Assembly (NCBI GenBank): GCA_963579925.1
Contig: CAUZJA010000125.1
Coordinates: forward strand, 1-8,115
Direction of reading: 5' to 3'
Origin: UBA1151 sp963579925
Lineage (GTDB): Bacteria > Chloroflexota > Dehalococcoidia > Lucifugimonadales > Lucifugimonadaceae
Length of the DNA: 8,115 nt
Part shown: positions 1 through 5,835 of the stretch, piece by piece
Layout of the letters: every line of letters starts with the position of its first letter
How positions within the stretch are numbered: position 1 is the first letter of the stretch
The notes under the pieces: model-generated
What the model saw: the letters and a program-made list of their open reading frames with translations, nothing else
Told to the model about the DNA's origin: nothing
Databases searched by the model: none
Translations under genes and position numbers: made by a program

Positions 1-1119
1 AACGGAGATAGGGACGGTGAGCAACGGCCACCCAGACCCCCACGGAACGATGACTCAGAACAGATAAATCTTGAAGATGTGATTGAGCGCGTTCGCTCGG
101 GACTCCCAAACTTCAGCGGGCGAAAAGCCGGCGGCGGATTGGGCTTGATCATTGTGATCCTTGCTGCGGTAATTGGCTTAATTTGGCTTGGCTCTGGTGT
201 CTACACCGTGGGCCCAGACGAACAAGGGGTACTGCGAACGTGGGGCAAGTTCATCGGAACATCCGAACAAGGACTCCACTGGCACTGGCCCGGCCCAGTT
301 GGGCAGACCAACGTTGAAAGCGTGACGCAGACTCGCCGACTTGAGGTCGGTTTCCGCGGTGGCGCAGATGGTGGAACTATCGCCCAGACCCTGCCCGTGG
401 AATCTTTGATGATCACGGGTGATGAGAACATCGTGGACGTGCAGATGGTGGTGCAGTATCGAATAGACGATCTGCCCGCATTCCTGTTCAACACATCCGA
501 CCCGGGAGACCCTGATCGAGGGATCGGAACTGATCGACCTGAAGGCCGCACACTACGCGACGTCGCTGAATCAGCGCTTCGGCAGGTTGTGGGCTCAAGG
601 AACATTGACGACGTCCTTACCACTGGTAAGGAGCAGGTGCAGGCTGAGACAGCCATCATCATGGACGGCTTGCTGAGCTCCTACGGGACTGGCATTGGGA
701 TCGTCAACGTCCTGCTGCAGAACGTGAACCCACCAGAAGAGGTGCGGGACGCGTTTGAAGATGTTGTCAGGGCACAGGAAGACCGGGATCGGCTCGTTAA
801 CCTGGCCCAGGCCTATCGTGCGGATCAGATTCCAAGAGCAAATGGTCGTGCGGCCCAGATTACTGAGGAAGCTCAGGGGTTCAGGGACGGTCGTATCGCA
901 CTGGCAACTGGTGAAGCGGAAGGTTTCAAGAACTTGCTGGAAGGTTACTTGCAGTCAAAGGACGTGACCCGTCAGCGCCTCTACCTGGAGGCGATGGAAC
1001 AGATTCTTCCCGGAATGCCCAAGTTCATCCTGAGTGATGAGGCGGGCGGGGTACTCCCGTTCCTGCCACTCACTGGCGGATCGACCTCGGCACTGCCAGC
1101 GCTGGGAGGTACGAACTAA
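1..1119 (+). CDS. hflK: HflK, FtsH protease modulator subunit (5' end outside window)
   Basis: Membrane-anchored SPFH/Band 7 protein. In the known family it assembles with HflC into a large periplasmic cage around FtsH and modulates its proteolysis. The frame is open from base 1 with no stop. Codons 1-26 read as a Pro/Arg/Asp-rich stretch ending in INLEDV, and the protein continues IERVRSGLP. This matches the usual HflK cytoplasmic N-terminus (Pro/Gly-rich, then a LDE-type helix), so the GTG at 79 is probably internal and the true start lies upstream of the window. One transmembrane segment spans window codons about 47-67, followed by the SPFH core (VGPDEQGVLRTWGKF) and the EDRDRLVNLAQAYRADQIPRA coiled-coil region. 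The C-terminus (GMPKFILSDEAGGVLPFLPL) is typical. Its stop overlaps the hflC start by one base (TAATG), so the two are translationally coupled. Confidence is high for identity and lower for the exact start. Confidence 0.93.
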   Translation, partial: NGDRDGEQRPPRPPRNDDSEQINLEDVIERVRSGLPNFSGRKAGGGLGLIIVILAAVIGLIWLGSGVYTVGPDEQGVLRTWGKFIGTSEQGLHWHWPGPVGQTNVESVTQTRRLEVGFRGGADGGTIAQTLPVESLMITGDENIVDVQMVVQYRIDDLPAFLFNTSDPGDPDRGIGTDRPEGRTLRDVAESALRQVVGSRNIDDVLTTGKEQVQAETAIIMDGLLSSYGTGIGIVNVLLQNVNPPEEVRDAFEDVVRAQEDRDRLVNLAQAYRADQIPRANGRAAQITEEAQGFRDGRIALATGEAEGFKNLLEGYLQSKDVTRQRLYLEAMEQILPGMPKFILSDEAGGVLPFLPLTGGSTSALPALGGTN

Positions 1120-2204
1120 TGCGTACAGGGTCATTGATAGCACTCATCGTCATCATTATTGCTGCGGTAATAGTGGTCCCACAGGCGCTTTACATCGTCG
1201 ACGAAACCGAAGTGGCAATCGTCACCCAACTGGGTGCGTTCCAGGAAGCGAATACAACTCCTGGTCTGAGATTCAAGACACCGTTTGTTCAGTCAATAAC
1301 GAAGTTTGATAAGCGTCTGCTCAGGTACGACGCCCCACCTGCTTCCCTGTTGACTTCAGACAAGAGGAACCTGGTTATCGACGTGTATGCCAGGTACAGG
1401 ATTGTTGACCCACTCCTGTTCTTCCAGCGATTGCAAAATGAGATCACAGCTAATGCTCGAGTTGGAGACATTATCTCCTCCGAGCTCAGGCGTGAAGTTG
1501 CGTTGGACTTACAGACTGAGATCATCTCTGAGGTTAGAGAAGAGATCATGCAGCGGGTTCGCGACTCCTCAAACCGGGCTGAAATAAGCCGAGCAGAGGC
1601 TATCAATCTTCCAGACGGAGGACTTGAAAGTTTCTTGTTGACGATTTTGCTGACTCCTAAATCTGGGGCAGATAACATTCCAGGGGCCAGGCGCACACCA
1701 ACATCGGGGGAACGTGAGTTGATCAAGAACTCACCAAACGCGCCCAGCCTTGATGCGTTCACAGTGGCATACTTTGAGCCACTCCGGAACGTGTTTGGAA
1801 TTGAAATTGTTGACGTTCGCATCAAGCGGGCTGACTTCCCTCAGCAGATTGAACAGAGCGTTTTCGACCGGATGAGGGCTGAGCGTGAGAGGATCTCCAG
1901 CGGTCTACGTGCAGAAGGTGCAGAGCAAGACGCAGTGATTCGCGCTGCAGTTGATAAGGAAGTAGTAATCACACTCCAGCAAGCGGAAGGTGCTGCTGCA
2001 GAATTGCGTGGTTTGGGTGAAGGAGAAGCGATTCTCATTCTGGCTGAGCAGTTGGATAGAGACCCAGAGTTCTACGCCTTCCAGCGTGGGTTGACGGCAT
2101 ATGCACGGATCCTCGATGGGCAATCGACACTGGTTCTGTCAGCAAACAGCGACCTGTTCAACTATCTTGAGAATCCGCTCGGTTCGGCTACGTCCGCCCC
2201 GTAG
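1119..2204 (+). CDS. hflC: HflC, FtsH protease modulator subunit
   Basis: Partner of HflK in the membrane SPFH complex that regulates FtsH. The 361-residue product starts with a short cytoplasmic tip and a transmembrane helix (residues about 5-26), then the Band 7 core (DETEVAIVTQLGAFQ, TPGLRFKTPFVQSI, LVIDVYARYRIVDP). The characteristic GIEIVDVRIKRADFP and FDRMRAERERI segments follow, and then an Ala/Glu-rich coiled coil and the conserved DPEFYAFQRGLTAY. A GGGAGG Shine-Dalgarno lies about 9 bases before the ATG. The protein is longer than E. coli HflC (334 residues) because roughly 70 residues (about 150-219, containing NLPDGGLESFLLTILLTPK) separate the IMQRVRD helix from GIEIVDVR. E. coli also has an insert there, but a shorter one. 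A hairpin terminator follows the stop. Assignment to HflC rather than HflK rests on gene order and the GIEIVDVRIK signature. Confidence 0.94.
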   Translation: MRTGSLIALIVIIIAAVIVVPQALYIVDETEVAIVTQLGAFQEANTTPGLRFKTPFVQSITKFDKRLLRYDAPPASLLTSDKRNLVIDVYARYRIVDPLLFFQRLQNEITANARVGDIISSELRREVALDLQTEIISEVREEIMQRVRDSSNRAEISRAEAINLPDGGLESFLLTILLTPKSGADNIPGARRTPTSGERELIKNSPNAPSLDAFTVAYFEPLRNVFGIEIVDVRIKRADFPQQIEQSVFDRMRAERERISSGLRAEGAEQDAVIRAAVDKEVVITLQQAEGAAAELRGLGEGEAILILAEQLDRDPEFYAFQRGLTAYARILDGQSTLVLSANSDLFNYLENPLGSATSAP

Positions 2205-2224
2205 ATTCGTCCAAAGCCTAATAG

Positions 2225-2254
2225 GAAACGGTGCGAATTGATTCGCACCGTTTC
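2225..2254. terminator. Hairpin terminator between convergent hflC and the HPP gene
   Basis: A perfect 13-bp inverted repeat (GAAACGGTGCGAA with its complement) encloses a TTGA loop. It begins 21 bases after the hflC stop and ends 20 bases before the stop of the opposing gene. The stem ends in TTTC followed by TGGTT on the plus strand and AAA/TTTCC on the minus strand. The U-tract is therefore short, but the position between two convergent 3' ends suggests a bidirectional terminator. Confidence 0.8.
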
Positions 2255-2273
2255 TGGTTAATCAGATATGAGG

Positions 2274-2793
2274 TTAGAGCAGGTTTACCATCCAACGCTG
2301 TAACAAGAATCTCACGCCAGCAAGAATCAACGCGGCGCTAAGGATGAACCAGATAGCGTTGAGGCTGGCACCGATGGCAACGAGGCTGAGTGCGGTTCCG
2401 GCTGAAGGCGGTTGTTCTGTGTTAGTCACCGCCATCAGCAGGATTGCCACGCCAACAGAGATTGCACCTGCGATTGCGAAAGTCTGGTTGCTCATGTTGG
2501 AGGCATCATCCAGGATTAGGGAGAGAACTCCATACGCGGCAAGCGCAACCACTACGCCCACTATATGACCAACCAACTACTCTCCTGGTGGATGCCGCAA
2601 CGCTATGCGGCACGACGAATACCAGGAACACTGATGAAGCGATAGATGCATTGATCGCCGTACTGCTGACGCCACTTTCCACCAGCAAACTCGCAGCGAG
2701 CGCGACAGTCGCAAGGGTGCTCTGCAGGAAATATGAACGAGCATTGCCGTGGAAGCTCGGATCAATGAATGTGTTTTTTGGAATGTGGGACAC
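2274..2793 (-). pseudogene. HPP-family membrane protein, frameshifted (one extra T)
   Basis: Read with one correction, this is a 172-residue integral membrane protein of the HPP family, a family of several transmembrane helices with links to transport (nitrite in chloroplast homologues) but mostly of unknown role. Frame 1 from GTG 2793 gives a first helix (YFLQSTLATVALAASLLV), then IASSVFLVFVVPHSVAASTRRVVG. The family motif expected next, GGH, appears only after removing one T in the GGTTGG run at 2571-2576. Frame 2 then continues HIVGVVVALAAYGVLSL, FAIAGAISVGVAILLMAVT, EQPPSAGTALSLV and a last hydrophobic helix, ending at TAA 2274. Deleting one base restores a single uninterrupted family-like protein. 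The signature His-Pro-Pro is Gln-Pro-Pro here (codon CAA, bases 2412-2414). The GTG start is tentative, with no Shine-Dalgarno seen; a TTG at 2576 would give only the 100-residue C-terminal half. It could be a true pseudogene or a sequencing or assembly error. Confidence 0.75.
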
Positions 2794-2865
2794 GTGGTTG
2801 CGCGAGGTGGGCGGGTAGCCCTGGTTTTGGTTGAGAAATATGTGTGGGTAGGTAGACAGTAGAAA

Positions 2866-2894
2866 ATCGTACCCATCCTGTCCCCCCGTGTCAG
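2866..2894 (-). promoter_or_regulatory. Candidate sigma70-like promoter of the HPP gene
   Basis: On the minus strand, CTGACA (2894-2889) and TACGAT (2871-2866) are separated by exactly 17 bases, matching TTGACA/TATAAT at 5 and 4 of 6 positions. The start point would fall near 2859, about 65 bases before the GTG at 2793. This fits that start choice. It is a consensus match only. Confidence 0.42.
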
Positions 2895-2940
2895 ATAGTG
2901 ATCCAACCCGATTTGGGGGTTTCGTATTCAACAGGGTCAA

Positions 2941-2969
2941 TTGCTCGGGGTTGGAATGACTGCTAGTAT
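2941..2969 (+). promoter_or_regulatory. Candidate promoter of the TetR-type regulator gene
   Basis: TTGCTC (2941-2946) and TAGTAT (2964-2969) have a 17-base spacer, and the -10 box is preceded by TGC, giving an extended -10. Transcription would begin near 2976, inside the palindrome at 2974-2995. This is the arrangement expected for a repressor that blocks its own promoter. Confidence 0.55.
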
Positions 2970-2973
2970 GCGC

Positions 2974-2995
2974 GGTAAGTAAGCGCTTACTTACC
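2974..2995. promoter_or_regulatory. Perfect 22-bp palindrome, probable TetR-family operator
   Basis: Half-site GGTAAGTAAGC is followed at once by its exact reverse complement, with no spacer. It lies just downstream of the -10 box of the candidate TetR promoter and 44 bases before the preferred start codon. Dimeric TetR-family proteins bind palindromes of this size, and genes of this family are commonly autoregulated, so the neighbouring regulator is the likely binder. The minus-strand HPP promoter is about 80 bases away, so co-regulation is possible but unproven. Confidence 0.75.
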
Positions 2996-3039
2996 AGGCT
3001 GCATACGAGCTTAATCGTGTGTGATTGATCGGAATACCA

Positions 3040-3666
3040 TTGGCAACTCATCGGCTGGATCACGCTACAAGGCAACATCAGATTGCCGCATGCGCACGCG
3101 ACATCATTATTGAAGGCGGTCTCGCATTGCTCACGGTCAACGAACTCGCGGGCCGGGTTGGTGTGACAGAGGCGGCGCTGTACAAGCACGTCAAGAACAA
3201 AGATGAGATCTTGCTGCTGCTGGTGGCTGAGATCGGGGAGTCGCTTTTTGCGGCGATCTCAGAGGCGACCAGCTCTGACCGTAGCGCCATTGAGAAGCTT
3301 GAGCACATGCTGCAGCTTCATTTGAGCTACGCAGAAGCTCGTCGTGGTGTTTCGTTCGTGATCATCTCAGAAGCTCTTCGCTTTGGCGTTCCGGAAGTTC
3401 GCACAGCCGCACGAAGGCTGGTGGATGACTACGTGAAGCTGGTCGCTGAGATTATCCAATCTGGTCAAGATGGCGGTGAAATAGATCGTTCGGCCGACTC
3501 TGAGGCAGCGGCGGTGATGTTCTTTGGAATGGTTGAGGCGTCGGTCACCCGCTGGCTCTTCGACGAAACGTTGCACCCACTCGAGGAAAAGGGTGCGGCG
3601 ATGTGGCGGCTATTCAAGGCCGGTATCCAGGCGGGTACTGCGGCTGGCCAGACCGCTCAGGATTAG
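3040..3666 (+). CDS. TetR/AcrR-family transcriptional regulator
   Basis: A 208-residue DNA-binding protein of usual TetR length. The N-terminal domain has the expected helix-turn-helix: LTVNELAGRVGVTEAALYKH at residues 31-50, followed by the family-typical KNKDEILL. The C-terminal helical domain (ligand binding and dimerisation) contains FVIISEALRFGVPEVR and ends with a helix rich in Ala and Gln. I prefer TTG 3040 because GGA lies 6 bases upstream and the protein then begins MATHRLDHATRQ. A TTG at 3025 is also in frame, preceded by an in-frame TGA at 3022, so the true start can only be one of these or further in. A perfect palindrome overlaps the promoter, suggesting autorepression. The kinase-like gene starts 31 bases after the stop and probably shares the transcript. 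The ligand cannot be read from the sequence. Confidence 0.9.
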   Translation: MATHRLDHATRQHQIAACARDIIIEGGLALLTVNELAGRVGVTEAALYKHVKNKDEILLLLVAEIGESLFAAISEATSSDRSAIEKLEHMLQLHLSYAEARRGVSFVIISEALRFGVPEVRTAARRLVDDYVKLVAEIIQSGQDGGEIDRSADSEAAAVMFFGMVEASVTRWLFDETLHPLEEKGAAMWRLFKAGIQAGTAAGQTAQD

Positions 3667-3697
3667 CGGTAACTGGCGTTTTCTGGGAGGAAAAGTC

Positions 3698-4423
3698 ATG
3701 TCTATTGTCACAATTGATGGTCAGATTGGCGCTGGTGCGCCTGAGGTAGGCCGCAAGGTTGCGGAAGCCCTGAAAGTGGACTATTACGACAGGCTTCTAC
3801 TGGCCGGCATTGCACGGCGAGTTGGTGCGACGGTGGCTGCTGTAGAGGCTAAAGAACTGCGCATGCACCGCTGGAGCGACCGTTTCCGCGATATCGCAGA
3901 GCGTGCGATGAACGGTCTGGCTCTCTCGGCCAGCGCTGGGGATCCGTACTTTGGCAGTTTCCTGAGTGAAGCGTTGCCGCTGACGTGGGATGAGTCCGTT
4001 GATGGTCCCAAGACGACGCCGCATTCCGTACGGTCAAACGAGCTTGCACGGGCGATGTCTGAGCATATTCATGAAGTTGCTGGCACCGGTGACGCCGTGA
4101 TCGTCCATCGAGCCGGTTGTGTTGAGCTACAGGACCACCCTGAGACTTTCCACGTTGGTCTGTTTGCGCCAATGCGTGATCGGATCTGGCGTGTGATGAC
4201 CCGTGAAGGGTTCATGCGCCCAGAAGAGGCGGAGGAAGCGATTATCGATCGTGAAAAGTCGCAGGTAGCTTACTTTCGGGACTATCACAGCGTTCACCCG
4301 CATGATGAAGGACTCTACGATATCTCCATCAACACCAAGTTGAGTGATTTGGATATTGTGGCGATGAAGATTGTGCACTTGCTGACGGATCGCGGGAATG
4401 TTACGGGTGTAGCGCTGGCGTAA
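3698..4423 (+). CDS. Cytidylate kinase-like family protein
   Basis: A 241-residue P-loop NTPase-like protein of the cytidylate kinase-like family (Cytidylate_kin2). True members of the CMP kinase superfamily transfer phosphate from ATP to nucleoside monophosphates, but the substrate of this branch is generally not known. Visible features are the N-terminal strand and glycine loop (VTIDGQIGAGAPEVG, residues 4-18), DYYDRLLL (28-35), VIVHRAGCVEL in the middle, and the C-terminal lid-like DREKSQVAYFRDYH followed by LYDISINTKLSDLD. The loop lacks the GK[ST] lysine of a classical Walker A motif, which is usual in this branch, and VIVHRAG replaces the more typical VIVGRG. A GGGAGG ribosome site lies 7 bases before ATG 3698. 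A longer in-frame extension back to 3524 would overlap the TetR gene and has no such site. Probably co-transcribed with the regulator. Confidence 0.82.
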   Translation: MSIVTIDGQIGAGAPEVGRKVAEALKVDYYDRLLLAGIARRVGATVAAVEAKELRMHRWSDRFRDIAERAMNGLALSASAGDPYFGSFLSEALPLTWDESVDGPKTTPHSVRSNELARAMSEHIHEVAGTGDAVIVHRAGCVELQDHPETFHVGLFAPMRDRIWRVMTREGFMRPEEAEEAIIDREKSQVAYFRDYHSVHPHDEGLYDISINTKLSDLDIVAMKIVHLLTDRGNVTGVALA

Positions 4424-4435
4424 GGTCGTCGCAGA

Positions 4436-4501
4436 ATGGGCATCTCTGCCCATGCGACTTCGTCCTAACTCATAGTGCTCCCACGGGCAGAGATGCCCGT
4501 G
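4436..4501. repeat. Opposed palindrome pair (BIME-like element, copy 1)
   Basis: Two perfect hairpins face each other. ATGGGCA-TCTC-TGCCCAT lies at 4436-4453 and CACGGGCA-GAGA-TGCCCGTG at 4482-4501. Their 14-base cores (GGGCATCTCTGCCC and its complement) are also inverted repeats of each other, so the whole could fold as one long stem. The element fills the 78-base gap between the convergent kinase-like and epimerase genes and may act as a transcription barrier. A second copy with the same layout lies at 7848-7901. Confidence 0.8.
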
Positions 4502-5263
4502 CTACGCCAACGGCCAGTCCCGTATGCCATCCTCAGGCACGTACCCGACGGTCTGGCGCGCGTGTTCGATGTCACGCCAGCGGCCTTTGTTGTCTGAGAC
4601 GGCGTAGATGATGTCGTATTTGAGATCATCGGGAGCTTCTACGCAGCGCCTTATTGCCTGCGCTATATCGCGGTGGCTCAGGTAGGTGGAAGCATGCCAT
4701 GCGTCTGCCGGGCGGTCTTCTTCGACTACTCGACCAATGCGAATGCAGATGACTGAGAGGCCAAACTCGTCGGAGTATGCCCGCCCCAGTGCCTCTCCTG
4801 CGACTTTGACCGCGCCGTAGATGCCGCGGGGACGGACAGGATCGGTGTGAGTGAGGTAGTCGACTTGATCGGGTACATCGTCCCAGCGTGCTTCGATTAG
4901 CGCTCTGTACTTTTCCTCTTTTTCGTACCCATGAGTGGTGGCGCCTGAGCTTCCGAATACCACGCGCTTCACGCCAGCCTGGCGCGCCGCTTCAAGCACG
5001 TTGTAGGTGCCACCAACGTTGATCGCAAAGTGGCTCTTGGCGTCAGGGCCAAGGTACGCGGCCATATGAACCACGGTGCCGATGCCATCGAATGCCGGCC
5101 GGATGGCTTCAAGGTCGGTCAGATCGGCCTGGGTGGTTGGGATGCCGTCCACTGCACGTCTGTTGAGGGCACTGACGGTGTAGTCGGTGCTTAGATCACG
5201 GGCAGCGAGGCCACCAATGAGACCACTGGCACCGGTGACCAGAATCGAGTTGTCGTGTGCCAC
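4502..5263 (-). CDS. NAD(P)-dependent epimerase/dehydrogenase, extended SDR
   Basis: A 253-residue Rossmann-fold protein of the NAD-dependent epimerase/dehydratase family. The glycine motif TGASGLIG spans residues 10-17, DLTD covers 47-50, VVHMAA sits at 64-69, the serine of FGSSGATTHGY is at 105-106, and the catalytic pair is Tyr149-Lys153 (YGAVK). The C-terminus (SDNKGRWRDIEHARQTVGYVPEDG) resembles that of uronate-dehydrogenase-like enzymes, whose members oxidise hexuronates, but length and motifs alone do not settle the substrate. GTG 5263 is chosen because a purine-rich GGGGAG site (5279-5274) precedes it by about 10 bases. The TAG stop lies one base beyond the palindrome pair at 4436-4501, within a stretch that is conserved (YACG) beside the second repeat copy. 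The last codons may therefore have been shaped by that repeat. Confidence 0.9.
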   Translation of the reverse strand: MAHDNSILVTGASGLIGGLAARDLSTDYTVSALNRRAVDGIPTTQADLTDLEAIRPAFDGIGTVVHMAAYLGPDAKSHFAINVGGTYNVLEAARQAGVKRVVFGSSGATTHGYEKEEKYRALIEARWDDVPDQVDYLTHTDPVRPRGIYGAVKVAGEALGRAYSDEFGLSVICIRIGRVVEEDRPADAWHASTYLSHRDIAQAIRRCVEAPDDLKYDIIYAVSDNKGRWRDIEHARQTVGYVPEDGIRDWPLA

Positions 5264-5284
5264 TTAAATCACTCTCCCCACATG

Positions 5285-5313
5285 CTGATAGCTGCTATTT
5301 CGGATAGCATCAA
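5285..5313 (-). promoter_or_regulatory. Candidate promoter of the epimerase gene with a palindrome in its spacer
   Basis: On the minus strand TTGATG (5313-5308) and TATCAG (5290-5285) are separated by 17 bases, each matching consensus at 4 of 6 positions. The inverted repeat TGCTAT-N5-ATAGCA (5293-5309) almost exactly fills the spacer, and an extra GATAGC half-site lies at 5287-5292. The layout suggests a repressor site inside a promoter, but both motifs are short. Confidence 0.38.
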
Positions 5314-5361
5314 ACGTAGATCAACATTTGCCTCAGCCGCACGGAATTCATCAACACACAT

Positions 5362-5835
5362 ATGCCAATTAACTCCACAGCTGCAGACATCATGACCTCA
5401 CCAGCGGTCACTATAGGCCAATCCGCTAAACTCCAAGAGGCAGCGTTCACCATGTTGGATCGTAATCTGGGTTGTCTACCGGTGGTGGATGACGATGAGA
5501 ATTACGTGGGCATAGTGACTGACGATTCGTTTTTTCCGCAGGAGAAGCGCGTGCCGTTTGCTCGAGAGAAACTCACATGGGTGCTGGGCGCCTGGGTGAG
5601 CGATCTCGACGATCTTGACGACACGTTGGCGCAGCTTGCAAGTCGTCCGGTGTCTGAGGGGATGACGTCGCGCGATCCAATTACCTCAGACGTGCCACTG
5701 CAGAAGATCGCTGAACTGATGCTCCAGAATGGACTCCACCATCTGGTCGTCACTGCAGGCAGCAAGATCGAGGGCGTGATATCTCGGCACGATCTTGCCA
5801 AGTTGCTCTTGAAACCAGCGTTAAAAGACTCCTAG
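5362..5835 (+). CDS. Protein with two CBS domains
   Basis: A 157-residue soluble protein made of a CBS-domain pair, a module that in known proteins binds adenosyl ligands such as AMP, ATP or SAM and senses energy state. CBS 1 begins TAADIMTSPAVTIGQSAKLQEAA and reaches GCLPVVDDDENYVGIVTDD (residues about 6-56). A linker of some 35 residues follows, rich in Leu and Asp (LGAWVSDLDDLDDTLAQL). CBS 2 begins VSEGMTSRDPITSDV (about 97) and ends HHLVVTAGSKIEGVISRHDLAKLLL. No catalytic or membrane domain is attached, so it is probably a stand-alone sensor or partner subunit. No Shine-Dalgarno is visible before ATG 5362 (upstream bases are ATCAACACACAT), suggesting a leaderless or non-canonical start. 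It is divergent from the epimerase and its stop overlaps that of the next gene on the opposite strand. Confidence 0.88.
   Translation: MPINSTAADIMTSPAVTIGQSAKLQEAAFTMLDRNLGCLPVVDDDENYVGIVTDDSFFPQEKRVPFAREKLTWVLGAWVSDLDDLDDTLAQLASRPVSEGMTSRDPITSDVPLQKIAELMLQNGLHHLVVTAGSKIEGVISRHDLAKLLLKPALKDS

Noticed and set aside
2576..2627. An mRNA hairpin (TCCTGGT...ACCAGGA with inner TGCCGCA/TGCGGCA) that seems to hide an AGGAG ribosome site before a TTG start at 2576
   Set aside because: The stretch translates in the other frame as conserved HPP-family sequence (VVPHSVAASTRRVVG), so the 'ribosome site' is most simply coding sequence of a frameshifted gene.
2444..2818. Plus-strand open frame of 124 codons
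   Set aside because: No ribosome site, no family-like residues, and it lies opposite the HPP coding sequence.
3524..3697. Upstream extension of the cytidylate kinase-like frame
   Set aside because: It overlaps the TetR gene, encodes Arg-rich sequence without similarity to the family, and the ATG at 3698 has a strong GGGAGG site.
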